Origin: Arenibacter sp. F26102
GTDB taxonomy: Bacteria > Bacteroidota > Bacteroidia > Flavobacteriales > Flavobacteriaceae
Length of the DNA stretch: 64,000 nucleotides
Assembly (NCBI RefSeq): GCF_023015865.1
Contig: NZ_JALKBC010000005.1
Coordinates: 62,001-126,000, forward strand
Direction: 5' to 3'
Of the stretch, positions 1 to 8,236 are shown piece after piece. A model generated the notes under the pieces. It did no database searches and had not been told where the DNA came from. It was given only the letters and a program-made list of their open reading frames with translations. The translations under genes were made by a program, and so were the position numbers. Positions within the stretch are counted from its first letter, which is position 1, and every line of letters starts with the position of its first letter.

Positions 1-146
1 CCCTTAAAATAAGTAAGAAAGTATCTGCTTAAAAATCCAATGCCATGAAAAACTATCCAAACATTCTTGGTGTTTTTGTTTAGCTTGTTCAGGGTGCTAT
101 AAGTATTGGAGGTCGTATATGAAATTTGCTTTTCTTTGGGTTCCAT
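1..146 (-). CDS. Alpha/beta hydrolase (esterase-like), 3' end outside window
   Basis: A partial gene is read leftwards from an ATG at 146 to the window edge, giving 48 in-frame residues without a stop. The translation begins MEPKEKQISYTTSNTYSTLN and reaches VFHGIGFLSRYF. The last segment matches the oxyanion-hole region (HG-x-G followed by LSRYF) of small predicted esterases of Flavobacteriaceae that usually have a YTTSNTY start. The nucleophile and the rest of the catalytic triad lie outside the window. The gene diverges from the hotdog thioesterase at 218, so 147-217 must hold both promoters. Family assignment rests on recalled similarity of the N-terminus and is moderately sure; the substrate is unknown. 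Confidence 0.7.
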   Translation of the reverse strand, partial: MEPKEKQISYTTSNTYSTLNKLNKNTKNVWIVFHGIGFLSRYFLTYFK

Positions 147-217
147 AAGTTTTGGATAAGGGATAATGTAACACAATAGTTGAATTTCTAATGCTTAATT
201 TTACAAAAAATTAATTC

Positions 218-640
218 ATGAACGAATACAAAGAAAAAATACTCAGAATTTGTAACGAGTCCAGCAAAGGAACTTTGATGGAAACCTTGGAGATCGAGTA
301 TATTGATGTGGGTGAAAATTTTTTATTGGCCAAAATGCCCGTTACCCCCAAAGTCCATCAACCGGACGGTATATTACATGGGGGCGCAACAGTGGCATTG
401 GCGGAAAGTGTAGCAAGTGCCGGTTGTTTTATTTTTCTGGATACCAAGGAATTTTTCGTTCGGGGATTGGAAATTTCAGCCAATCATGTCAAGAGTATTC
501 GTGAAGGTGATGTTTTTGCAAAGGCCGTAATTTTGCATAAAGGGCGTACCACACAAATTTGGGATATTAAGGTAACGGATGCGGAAGGAAATCTAATTTC
601 AATTTGTAAATTAACTACGGTGTCATTACCTAGAAAATAG
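218..640 (+). CDS. PaaI/MenI-like hotdog-fold thioesterase
   Basis: This 140-residue protein has the usual length of a single hotdog domain. Residues 50-70 carry the family signature HGGATVALAESVAS, where the glycine-flanked loop and the acidic residue on the central helix form the acyl-CoA hydrolase site. The stop at 638-640 is one base from the menF start at 642, so the two genes are almost certainly co-transcribed. Because menF, menD and menA follow, the likely role is hydrolysis of 1,4-dihydroxy-2-naphthoyl-CoA in menaquinone synthesis (MenI role). That role is inferred from context; a phenylacetate-type or general acyl-CoA thioesterase has the same fold. Expected to be a cytosolic homotetramer. 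Confidence 0.85.
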   Translation: MNEYKEKILRICNESSKGTLMETLEIEYIDVGENFLLAKMPVTPKVHQPDGILHGGATVALAESVASAGCFIFLDTKEFFVRGLEISANHVKSIREGDVFAKAVILHKGRTTQIWDIKVTDAEGNLISICKLTTVSLPRK

Positions 641-641
641 T

Positions 642-1751
642 ATGTCTTTAAGTTTTTTGGATCAAATTAGTGAACAGTTCCATAATGGTCTTCCTTTTGT
701 CGCTTATAGGAAACCCAATGAGGTTGAGGTAAAGGTGATTATTCAAAAGGACCAAGAATTGCATTATGTGAACGATTATACCGAAAGTGGTTTTGTTTTT
801 GCCCCGTTCAATTCACATAACCCTGCGGTTTTAATCAAGAACGATGAGACTTTTGTGGAAGCCTTTGAGTCGGATACAGGGTACCCCGACAGTCTTATAA
901 ACTCCCCACTTGATCAGGACTCCGATAAAGTTTTTTATCTCAAATTAATTAATAAGGCGATTGATAAAATTGAATCTGGCACAATTAACAAAGTAGTTCT
1001 TTCCAGAAGTATTGATTTGGAAATATCCAAGTCACCTTTTGCTTTGTTCAAGGAACTGTTGCAGCAATCTACAACAGCATTTTGCTATATCTGGTTTCAT
1101 CCTAAAATTGGTCTTTGGCTAGGGGCCACCCCTGAAATATTTCTGGAAACGCGGAACGATCAATTTAAGACTATGTCCTTGGCTGGCACACAATTATACA
1201 GCGGAGAGGAGGTTCCCAATTGGGAAGATAAGGAGCTGATGGAGCAAGAAATGGTAACCGAGTTCATCCGTGAATCCTTGGAGGATAAGGTTTCTTCCTT
1301 GATGGTATCCAAAGCAATATCTACCAGGGCAGGAAATCTTTGGCATATAAAGACATCTGTATCGGGCAAGATGAAAACATCAGGTCTTAAAGAAATTATA
1401 AATGTATTGCATCCAACACCAGCTGTTTGCGGGGTGCCAAAAATGGTGGCCAAGGAGTTTATCTTAAACAACGAGAATCATGACCGACAGTATTATACCG
1501 GATTTTTGGGCGAATTAAATTTTAAGGAAGACGTTAGTAGGCCATCATCTAGGAAAAATCAGGAAAATAGGGCTTATAGGACCATAAAGAACAAAACCTC
1601 ATTATACGTGAATTTAAGATGTATGCAAGTTATTGGAAATGTGGTAAAGGTGTATGTGGGGGGTGGCATAACCAAAGGATCGGTCCCTGAAAAGGAATGG
1701 CAGGAGACAGAGGATAAAAGCAGTACCATGTTGAATATTGTTTTAAAGTAA
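642..1751 (+). CDS. menF: Isochorismate synthase (chorismate-binding enzyme)
   Basis: This 369-residue protein belongs to the MenF/EntC/TrpE chorismate-binding family. Recognisable blocks are LGATPEIFL and SLAGTQ around residues 160-185, HPTPAVCGVPK near 258-268, YYTGFLGELN near 284-293 and the C-terminal GGGITKGS...EWQET block that binds chorismate and Mg2+. It should convert chorismate to isochorismate, the first committed step to menaquinone. A siderophore EntC is the alternative by sequence alone, but the one-base spacing after the thioesterase and the menD gene 56 bases downstream point to menaquinone. Length is normal for the Bacteroidota form. Confidence 0.93.
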   Translation: MSLSFLDQISEQFHNGLPFVAYRKPNEVEVKVIIQKDQELHYVNDYTESGFVFAPFNSHNPAVLIKNDETFVEAFESDTGYPDSLINSPLDQDSDKVFYLKLINKAIDKIESGTINKVVLSRSIDLEISKSPFALFKELLQQSTTAFCYIWFHPKIGLWLGATPEIFLETRNDQFKTMSLAGTQLYSGEEVPNWEDKELMEQEMVTEFIRESLEDKVSSLMVSKAISTRAGNLWHIKTSVSGKMKTSGLKEIINVLHPTPAVCGVPKMVAKEFILNNENHDRQYYTGFLGELNFKEDVSRPSSRKNQENRAYRTIKNKTSLYVNLRCMQVIGNVVKVYVGGGITKGSVPEKEWQETEDKSSTMLNIVLK

Positions 1752-1770
1752 ACTTAAAAGAGAAATTCAG

Positions 1771-1802
1771 TTGGTTTTAGAATTGGCTGCGTTGTATTTT
1801 TG
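1771..1802 (+). promoter_or_regulatory. Promoter of menD, apparently leaderless
   Basis: The Bacteroidota -7 element TATTTTTG (TAnnTTTG) lies at 1795-1802, and a -33 TTG lies at 1771-1773 with a 21-base spacer. The menD ATG starts at 1808, only five bases past the element. The start of transcription would therefore fall on or next to the start codon, so the mRNA would have little or no leader. This implies that menD can be expressed independently of menF. Confidence 0.6.
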
Positions 1803-1807
1803 TAGTA

Positions 1808-3562
1808 ATGAAATATTCCAGTATTCCCTCCGCAAGGTCAGTTGTCTATCATTGCAAAGCAAGGGGCATAAGAAATATAATTATTTCTCCAGGGTCGAGA
1901 AATGCGCCCTTGACCCTAAGCTTTTCGGAAGATCCTTTTTTTAAGTGCTTCAGTATTGTGGACGAGCGTTGTGCCGCATTTTTTGCCTTGGGTATAGCTC
2001 AACAGCTCGGGGAACCTACTGTGATTTTGTGCACCTCCGGTAGCGCATTATTAAATTATTATCCTGCAGTTGCAGAAGCTTTCTATAGTGATATTCCCAT
2101 AATTGTTATTTCTGCCGATAGGCCCACCTATAAAGTGGATATAGGGGATGGACAAACCATTAGGCAGGAGAATGTTTTTCAAAACCACATTGGTTATTCT
2201 GCAAATCTTAAGCAGGATGTATGTCATGCAACCGATAGAATAAGGAAATACGATCCCGATCAATTAACACATATTGGTTTAGATCAATCCCAGAATCTGG
2301 TACAAAAGTATAATGATGCAGAACTTGACAAGGCTCTGTCTATGGCCTTTTCAAATGCAACACCGGTACATATAAACATACCTTTTGAAGAGCCTTTATA
2401 TGGAACTGTTGACTCCTCCGGTCCTATACCGGAAGTTAATTTTACTCAAGTCCAGGAAAAAGGTGGTGGAGAGGAAGGGCAAGATTACCTTGAAACTTGG
2501 CAAAACGCCTCCCGAAAAATGATTCTGGTTGGTGTAAATCCGCCAAATATTGTAGAACAGCGGTATTTGGAAATTCTGGCGAATGACCCGTCGGTTATTG
2601 TATTGACAGAAAGTACATCCAATCTATTTCATCCCCACTTTTTTCCCAATATTGACAGTATCATAGCTCCTATAGAGAAATCAGGGAACAAGGATGAATT
2701 GTTTAAAAAGTTACAACCTGAAATTGTTCTAACTTTTGGAGGACTAATTGTCTCAAAAAAAATAAAAGCTTTTTTAAGGGAGTATTCTCCTTTACAGCAC
2801 TGGCATGTTGATGTTAAAAAGGCGAACGACACATTTTTTTGTCTAACCAAGCATTTTAAAACCTATCCCAATGATTTTTTCAAATATCTTTTGGATGGTA
2901 GTTCTTCCATGCAAAGTGGTTATTATGCATACTGGGCCGGTAAAAAGGTTCAATATAAGTTAAGAAGAAAAGAGTACCTGGAGCAAATAGCATTTTCGGA
3001 TATGTGGGTCTTCCATAATGTGCTGGACAGCGTTCCCAAAAATTATCAATTACAATTGTCCAATAGTTCTACGGTTAGGTATGCACAACTGTTCGATCTG
3101 GATCCCTCTATCAGTGTTTTTTGTAATCGAGGCACTAGTGGTATAGATGGAAGTACTTCAACTGCTTTAGGGGCTTCCATTTATGATAGTAATCCCACCT
3201 TGTTGGTGACCGGCGACTTAAGTTTTCTATATGATAGCAATGCTTTGTGGAATAATTATATAAAACCGAATTTTAGGATAATAGTCATCAATAATAACGG
3301 AGGAGGCATTTTTAGAATCTTACCGGGAAAAGAGGATAGCAATAATTTTAATACCTTCTTCGAGACAACGCATAATATTGATATTAGGTCCCTTGCTGAA
3401 ATGTATAAGTTTGGTTTTGAATCTGTTTCAAATAAATTGGACTTAAAAAATGCCTTTGTTGATTTTTATAAGGAGTCCGAAAAACCAAAAATATTGGAAA
3501 TTAAAACCCCTAGATTATTAAATGACAAAATTTTGCTTAGTTATTTTGATTTTATATCTTAG
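1808..3562 (+). CDS. menD: SEPHCHC synthase, thiamine diphosphate enzyme of menaquinone synthesis
   Basis: MenD condenses isochorismate with 2-oxoglutarate to give 2-succinyl-5-enolpyruvyl-6-hydroxy-3-cyclohexene-1-carboxylate. The 584 residues cover the three domains of the family. The N-terminal pyrimidine-binding domain has SPGSRNAPLTLSF near residue 30 and the cofactor-activating Glu in DERCAAFFALGIAQ near 55. The C-terminal pyrophosphate domain has TGDLSFLYDSNALWN (GDLSF as the GDG-type Mg2+ site) and VINNNGGGIFRILPG near 480-510. Length is typical. The gene follows menF by 56 bases and has its own -7 element directly before the ATG, so it may be transcribed both from the operon and alone. 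Confidence 0.97.
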   Translation: MKYSSIPSARSVVYHCKARGIRNIIISPGSRNAPLTLSFSEDPFFKCFSIVDERCAAFFALGIAQQLGEPTVILCTSGSALLNYYPAVAEAFYSDIPIIVISADRPTYKVDIGDGQTIRQENVFQNHIGYSANLKQDVCHATDRIRKYDPDQLTHIGLDQSQNLVQKYNDAELDKALSMAFSNATPVHINIPFEEPLYGTVDSSGPIPEVNFTQVQEKGGGEEGQDYLETWQNASRKMILVGVNPPNIVEQRYLEILANDPSVIVLTESTSNLFHPHFFPNIDSIIAPIEKSGNKDELFKKLQPEIVLTFGGLIVSKKIKAFLREYSPLQHWHVDVKKANDTFFCLTKHFKTYPNDFFKYLLDGSSSMQSGYYAYWAGKKVQYKLRRKEYLEQIAFSDMWVFHNVLDSVPKNYQLQLSNSSTVRYAQLFDLDPSISVFCNRGTSGIDGSTSTALGASIYDSNPTLLVTGDLSFLYDSNALWNNYIKPNFRIIVINNNGGGIFRILPGKEDSNNFNTFFETTHNIDIRSLAEMYKFGFESVSNKLDLKNAFVDFYKESEKPKILEIKTPRLLNDKILLSYFDFIS

Positions 3563-3599
3563 AAGGAAATAAATCTAATCATTAAGAATATTCAAAACT

Positions 3600-3944
3600 A
3601 TGAGCAAAAGAGACGAATTAATCGAAAAATATGCAGAAGACATTAAGGATAAATTTGGAGAAACACCAAATATGGATTTATTGACCAAGGTCACTATTGG
3701 ATTGGGACCATCTATTTATAATATGGATGCTTCAAAAGTTTCCGGTTCGGATGACAAGGAATTGCAAACGGTTAAAAATAACTTTTTAATTAAAAAACTT
3801 GGCTTGAATGATAGCCCCCAATTAATGGATGCTATAAAGAGCGTAACGGATAAATACGGTAGTTCCGTTAAAAGTAAACACAGAGCTGTTGTTTATTATA
3901 TGTTGGCAAAACACTTCAAAAAAGAATCTGTTTATAAGAAATAG
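3600..3944 (+). CDS. DUF2853 family protein
   Basis: This is a small, soluble, charged protein of 114 residues with no signal peptide or membrane segment, mostly predicted helical, with a conserved-looking C-terminal segment KHRAVVYYMLAKHF. It matches my memory of the DUF2853 family, common in Bacteroidota and some proteobacteria and without known function. It sits 37 bases after menD and is followed by a clear terminator, so it is probably the last gene of the menF-menD transcript. In many relatives menB follows this gene; here it does not. No function is proposed. Confidence 0.8.
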   Translation: MSKRDELIEKYAEDIKDKFGETPNMDLLTKVTIGLGPSIYNMDASKVSGSDDKELQTVKNNFLIKKLGLNDSPQLMDAIKSVTDKYGSSVKSKHRAVVYYMLAKHFKKESVYKK

Positions 3945-3969
3945 AATCTATATATAATTATATCTACAG

Positions 3970-4001
3970 GCCGTCCTTTTAAAAAGAGCGGCTTTTTTTT
4001 T
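3970..4001 (+). terminator. Rho-independent terminator after the menF-menD-DUF2853 transcript
   Basis: A hairpin with arms GCCG/CGGC continuing as a T/A-rich stem spans 3970-3992 and is followed by a run of nine or more T from 3993. It lies 26 bases after the DUF2853 stop and ends just before the promoter of the next gene. Confidence 0.8.
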
Positions 4002-4020
4002 AAAAGATTCTTTTTAAGCG

Positions 4021-4028
4021 TATTTTTG
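4021..4028 (+). promoter_or_regulatory. -7 promoter element directly before cvfB-like gene
   Basis: TATTTTTG matches TAnnTTTG exactly and ends four bases before the ATG at 4033. The -33 region falls in the T-run of the preceding terminator and has no clean TTG. As with menD, the geometry predicts a leaderless transcript. Confidence 0.5.
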
Positions 4029-4032
4029 CGCT

Positions 4033-4863
4033 ATGATAGCACTTGGGAAATATAATAATTTGGAAATATTAAGGGATACTACTGTAGGTCTCTTTTTGGG
4101 TGATGATGAAGATAATGATGTATTGCTGCCCAATAAATATGTGCCGGAAGAATTTGAGATTGGTGACCATATAGATGTTTTTTGCTATTTGGATCATGAA
4201 GAGCGAATTGTGGCCACCACATTAATACCATTTGTCACCGTTGATCAGTTTCAATTACTTCAGGTGGCCGAAGTGAATGAATACGGAGCATTTATGGATT
4301 GGGGTTTGGAAAAGCACTTACTGGTTCCTTTTCGTGAACAGCGCAATAAAATGCAAGAAGGTCAATGGTATGTTGTATACTGTTATCTAGACGAAAAAAC
4401 GGATAGGTTGGTAGCCTCCAATAAACTGGATAGGTTTTTATCCAATGATGACCTAACGGTGAGTGAATTGGACCAGGTAGATTTAGTGGTTACCAGACTC
4501 ACCGATCTGGGGTGGGAGGTAATTATAAACCATAAGCACAAAGGTTTGGTCTACGCCAATGAAGTTTTTAAAAAAGTAGCCATAGGGGATAAACTAAAAG
4601 GATACATCAAGAATATTAGACCGGATAATAAGATAGATGTTAGCTTGCAGCCTATTGGGTATGAAAGTTTGGAGCCGGCGGCAAATCTAATTTATGAAAA
4701 ACTTGTTTCCAATGGCGGGGTCTTAAATTTACACGACAAATCTGATCCTGAGGATATTAAGAGAGTGTTGCAGATGAGCAAGAAGACATTTAAAAAGGGT
4801 ATAGGCGCGTTGTACAAAGAGCGCAAAATAGAAATTAAGCCCGATAGCATTCGCTTAATATAA
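4033..4863 (+). CDS. S1-domain RNA-binding protein, CvfB family
   Basis: The 276-residue protein has the layout of CvfB-family proteins: an N-terminal region and two S1-like beta-barrel repeats (about residues 1-65, 66-135 and 140-215), then a C-terminal winged-helix-like segment with KRVLQMSKKTFKKGIGALYK near 245-265. The repeated pattern V-N-E-Y-G-A-F-x-D-W-G, typical of S1 domains, appears near residue 85. CvfB proteins bind RNA and in Staphylococcus affect virulence regulation; the role in Bacteroidota is not known. The gene is monocistronic by position, flanked by a terminator upstream and a 181-base gap downstream. Cytosolic; family call fairly sure. Confidence 0.85.
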   Translation: MIALGKYNNLEILRDTTVGLFLGDDEDNDVLLPNKYVPEEFEIGDHIDVFCYLDHEERIVATTLIPFVTVDQFQLLQVAEVNEYGAFMDWGLEKHLLVPFREQRNKMQEGQWYVVYCYLDEKTDRLVASNKLDRFLSNDDLTVSELDQVDLVVTRLTDLGWEVIINHKHKGLVYANEVFKKVAIGDKLKGYIKNIRPDNKIDVSLQPIGYESLEPAANLIYEKLVSNGGVLNLHDKSDPEDIKRVLQMSKKTFKKGIGALYKERKIEIKPDSIRLI

Positions 4864-5044
4864 AATGACTTGGTTTAATTAAAGGACCTTAAATAAATGG
4901 AGTTCAATATTTTAAGGATTTTTAGCTTTAATTATTTGTCGTTTTGCAACAAAAACTATTACTTTTACAACAAGCAAGTTTAAAAAGCTAATTAGTCGAT
5001 TTATTTTTATTACTTTTAGAACTCACCCCTAAACAATTAAGACT

Positions 5045-5656
5045 ATGCCATTCATAGAGGAAAGTGATTTATTGGAATTGCATAAGGACATAGACAAGGC
5101 CCAAATTATTAATGAGCGTCTACTGGATCAAATAAAATATAAGAACAAGGAATTAAAGCGAAGTAAGATTCAGCGCAATTTATTTGGCAGTGTTACCGTA
5201 CTTTTTTTAATTGGAACCTTGGCCGTTTTCTCCTATAATGCTGGATTTATAAGGTCGTCCAATTTTGAAAATAGAAATAATCTCAGAAATAATCTCTTGG
5301 TATCTATAGATAGCTTGGATGTTATTAAAGCGAGGATTGATAATCTTAAGGAGCAGAATGAAGAACTTAGCCTAGTAAAGGAGTTTTATCTGGCAAAGAA
5401 GTTTTTGGATAAAGAAAAAATTTATTCTGTACAGGTTAAATCCTTTGTAGACAACAATATAACCCTTGCTTCGGAGTCCTTAAGCAATACGATTTTTGCA
5501 AAAACCAATCCCTTCTATTCTTATTCCTTAGGTAATTTTGAAACTCTGGAAGAAGCTAGATCCTTCAGGTTTCAATTGGTTAAAATGGGCTTTGAGGATG
5601 CTTTCGTTGCTTCCTACAAAGAAGGAAAGCGTATAGAAATAGAAGACCCATATTAA
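5045..5656 (+). CDS. Single-pass membrane protein with coiled coils and SPOR-like C-terminus
   Basis: The 203-residue protein begins with a charged, helical cytosolic segment (residues 1-55), has one membrane segment near 57-77 (FGSVTVLFLIGTLAVFSYNA), a second heptad-like helical segment near 85-125, and a C-terminal domain near 130-195. In the last domain the pattern YSVQVKSF...YSYSLGNFETLEEARSFRFQLVKMGFEDAFV resembles a SPOR fold, which binds denuded peptidoglycan glycan strands. The ending overlaps closely with menA (one base between stop and start), suggesting co-transcription. The SPOR reading is inference from the pattern; function is unknown, with an envelope or division-linked role possible. 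Confidence 0.65.
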   Translation: MPFIEESDLLELHKDIDKAQIINERLLDQIKYKNKELKRSKIQRNLFGSVTVLFLIGTLAVFSYNAGFIRSSNFENRNNLRNNLLVSIDSLDVIKARIDNLKEQNEELSLVKEFYLAKKFLDKEKIYSVQVKSFVDNNITLASESLSNTIFAKTNPFYSYSLGNFETLEEARSFRFQLVKMGFEDAFVASYKEGKRIEIEDPY

Positions 5657-5657
5657 A

Positions 5658-6566
5658 TTGCCTAAAATAAAAGCTTGGATTAGTGCGGCCCGATTGAGGA
5701 CACTTCCTCTTTCTTTGTCCGGAATAGTGGTTGGTTCGGCTCTCGGAAGTTTGTATGGCCAATTCCATTGGGATATTTTTGTTTTCGCTCTATTAACTAC
5801 CGTGGCTTTTCAGGTTACTTCAAATTTTGCCAACGATTATGGCGATGGCGTTAAAGGCACCGATAATGAAAATAGGGTAGGACCTAAGCGCGCTCTTCAA
5901 AGTGGCCAACTTTCTCGAACTGAACTTAAAAAGGGTATTATAATTTCAATTGCTGTATGCGCTATTTTGGTTATTTCCCTATTATACCTCTCCTTTGGCA
6001 CTAAAAACCTTTTGTTCAGTCTAATTTTTGGCGCATTGGGAATTTTGAGTATATGGGCGGCCATAAAATATACTATTGGATCTTCGGCCTACGGGTATAA
6101 AGGCTTGGGTGATTTGTTTGTATTCCTGTTTTTTGGATTGCTCGGGGTACTGGGGTCAATGTTTCTCTATACTAAGACACTATATGTAATGCCCGTTTTT
6201 CCGGCTATAGCAATTGGATTATTAAGTACAGGGGTACTTAATCTTAATAATTTACGGGATTATGAGTCGGATAAGCTTTCCAATAAAAATACCTTGATCG
6301 TTAAGATGGGCATACAAAACGGAAAAAAATATCATGCGCTGCTCATATTATTGAGTTTTATTAGTATGTTGGCCTTTACCATCGTTAATTTCCATAATTG
6401 GAAAAATACAATTCATTTGTTGGCATTTGTACCTATATTTATACATCTGAATAAAATGTGGAATCAGAAGGATATGGTTCTACTTGACCCTGAATTGAAG
6501 AAGTTGGCACTCAGTACTTTTTTATTGGCAATTCTCTTTTATTTTAGTTATAATAATTTTTCGTAA
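5658..6566 (+). CDS. menA: 1,4-dihydroxy-2-naphthoate polyprenyltransferase
   Basis: MenA attaches the polyprenyl chain to 1,4-dihydroxy-2-naphthoate, giving demethylmenaquinone, in the inner membrane. The 302-residue protein has about eight or nine hydrophobic helices, and both Asp-rich UbiA motifs are visible: NDYGDGVKGTDNE near residues 59-71 and NLRDYESDKLSNKNT near 197-211. The start is a TTG one base after the preceding stop; no ATG is available in frame upstream, and the N-terminus KAWISAARLRTLPLS is the usual MenA beginning, so TTG is well supported. The gene completes the visible menaquinone set (F, D, A); menB, menC and menE are not in the window. Confidence 0.95.
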   Translation: MPKIKAWISAARLRTLPLSLSGIVVGSALGSLYGQFHWDIFVFALLTTVAFQVTSNFANDYGDGVKGTDNENRVGPKRALQSGQLSRTELKKGIIISIAVCAILVISLLYLSFGTKNLLFSLIFGALGILSIWAAIKYTIGSSAYGYKGLGDLFVFLFFGLLGVLGSMFLYTKTLYVMPVFPAIAIGLLSTGVLNLNNLRDYESDKLSNKNTLIVKMGIQNGKKYHALLILLSFISMLAFTIVNFHNWKNTIHLLAFVPIFIHLNKMWNQKDMVLLDPELKKLALSTFLLAILFYFSYNNFS

Positions 6567-6571
6567 TTTTG
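6564..6571 (+). promoter_or_regulatory. -7 promoter element for the LytTR regulator
   Basis: TAATTTTG (TAnnTTTG) overlaps the menA stop codon and ends 28 bases before the TTG start at 6600. No good TTG is found at the -33 distance, so this is a single-element match. Confidence 0.4.
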
Positions 6572-6599
6572 AGTTAATAACCAATCAAATAAATACACT

Positions 6600-7355
6600 T
6601 TGGAACAACCAATTAGAATTCTTATTGTAGAGGACAACGTCATTATTGCAGATGACATGCAATCGATGTTGGAGGAGATTGGATACGAAATCGTGGACAA
6701 TGTTATTGTTTACGAACAGGCAGTAGAGGTTTTAAAAAATAAAGAAGTAGATCTTGTACTGATCGACATAATTTTGGCCTCGGATAAAACTGGTATCGAC
6801 CTGGGCAAGCACATCCGGGAAAATTATAACATCCCATTTATTTTTGTAACATCAAATTCAGATCGCGCCACTGTTGAAAATGCCAAGACCGTAAAGCCTA
6901 ATGGCTATTTGGTTAAACCATTTGAACAACAGGATTTGTATACTTCTATTGAAATTGCACTATCAAACTTTATTTCCGTTAAAAATAACGGCGCAGGAGA
7001 AAGTCAGGAACAGGAAGATGATAGGTTAATGTCCAACAAAGTACTGAAGGATTCTATATTCGTTAAAAAGCAACATTTGTATTATCGAATTCAGTTTGGG
7101 GATATACAGTTCATAAAGGCGGACAACGTTTATTTGGAAGTAAATACAGTAGATAAAAAGTTTTTGGTACGCTCCCCACTCAAGGATTATTTGGAGAAAT
7201 TACCGCAACAAAAATTTTATAGGGCACATAAATCCTACATCGTTAATGTGGATCATATTGATGCCATTAACTCCAAGGATATTCTGATTAACAATACACT
7301 GATTCCTATTTCAAAAGAATTTAAGGAATTCATTATATCGGCTATGAATTCTTAA
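6600..7355 (+). CDS. LytTR-family DNA-binding response regulator
   Basis: A receiver domain (residues 1-120) and a LytTR DNA-binding domain (about 150-250) are joined by an acidic linker (GESQEQEDD). In the receiver, the acidic pair is E11-D12, the phospho-acceptor is D56 in LVLIDIIL, the conserved Thr is in FIFVTSNSD, and the Lys is in YLVKPF. The LytTR part shows the typical blocks YLEVNT...FLVRSPLKDYLEKLP..FYRAHKSYIVN and ends with PISKEFKEF. The start is TTG at 6600. No histidine kinase lies next to it, so the input is unknown; partner kinases in this family are often LytS/HisKA_7-type and can be distant. A hairpin terminator follows. Confidence 0.92.
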   Translation: MEQPIRILIVEDNVIIADDMQSMLEEIGYEIVDNVIVYEQAVEVLKNKEVDLVLIDIILASDKTGIDLGKHIRENYNIPFIFVTSNSDRATVENAKTVKPNGYLVKPFEQQDLYTSIEIALSNFISVKNNGAGESQEQEDDRLMSNKVLKDSIFVKKQHLYYRIQFGDIQFIKADNVYLEVNTVDKKFLVRSPLKDYLEKLPQQKFYRAHKSYIVNVDHIDAINSKDILINNTLIPISKEFKEFIISAMNS

Positions 7356-7380
7356 GGAATAACATAGCATAAGGGATATT

Positions 7381-7403
7381 AAGGTGCTTTAGGGCACCTT
7401 TTT
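7381..7403 (+). terminator. Terminator after the LytTR regulator
   Basis: The arms AAGGTGC and GCACCTT enclose a short loop and are followed by further T residues, 26 bases after the stop at 7355. Confidence 0.75.
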
Positions 7404-7594
7404 ACATTTTATGGATAAAGAGATACTTTTCAACTAATGTTCAGGGAAATTGGCTTTAACCAACCTTCACCACTTAAAGAATAAAATAAGCTATTAAATA
7501 TGAGACCGTCAGAAGCTTATGTTTGTTTAAAGCTCCCTGAAAGAATTACCGATAAATTTAAGAGTAGTTATTTAACCATATAAAGACGATTCGT

Positions 7595-8236
7595 TTAAAT
7601 TAAATTTGCGGAATGTTCCAATTCCCTTAATTTGTTCAGGGCCTCCGATTTTGAGTTTACATTCAGTTTTAGATAAATATTCTGAATGTGAAAATTTATA
7701 GTGCTTGGGGTAACAAATAAATTATTGGCAATTGTTTTATAGGTTGCTCCCTGACTTAAGTAATCGATTATCTCATTTTCCCTTTCTGAAAAGGAAGCAT
7801 ATGACTTTCTTTGGAACATTGAAATAATTTTCTTGGCAATATCATTGCTTATTGTAGCCCCTTCGTATTTTATGGCATTCAATGCACGATGTAAACTGTT
7901 TATGCCTACAGGTTTGGTAAGATAGCCATTCGCCATATTTTTAAATGCCTTTTTTACGATCTCGAAATCACTTTCGGCACTTACCATGATAATTTTAACC
8001 TTGGAATCCTTTTTTCGAAAATGTCCAATTCCTTCAATGCCACAACCATCAGGCATGGAAACTTCGGAAACAATAATATCGGGCAGAACATTGTCGTAAT
8101 CCAGGAGGGCATCCTTTACGGAAACGTATATTCCTTCAAGGGAATAATCTTTATAAGTTTCAAAATAATATTGGTACGCCTCGTGGAATGTCAGGTCGTT
8201 ATCTATTACAATAATCTTTAGAACATTGGATTTCAT
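7595..8236 (-). CDS. NarL/LuxR-type response regulator with Glu at the phospho-acceptor site
   Basis: The 213-residue protein has a receiver (1-125) and a LuxR-type helix-turn-helix (about 145-205: SFSERENEIIDYLSQGATYK, then TIANNLFVTPSTINFHIQNI). The block that normally reads LxxxDxxMP reads DIIVSEVSMP, so E58 replaces the phosphorylated Asp. The acidic pair is D12-N13 instead of Asp-Asp, while the conserved S86 and K108 (YLTKPV) remain. Glu there often mimics the phosphorylated state, so the protein may act without a kinase; this is inference. It has no neighbouring kinase and stands alone, with a 933-base gene-free region upstream. The HTH call is firm. Confidence 0.9.
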   Translation of the reverse strand: MKSNVLKIIVIDNDLTFHEAYQYYFETYKDYSLEGIYVSVKDALLDYDNVLPDIIVSEVSMPDGCGIEGIGHFRKKDSKVKIIMVSAESDFEIVKKAFKNMANGYLTKPVGINSLHRALNAIKYEGATISNDIAKKIISMFQRKSYASFSERENEIIDYLSQGATYKTIANNLFVTPSTINFHIQNIYLKLNVNSKSEALNKLRELEHSANLI

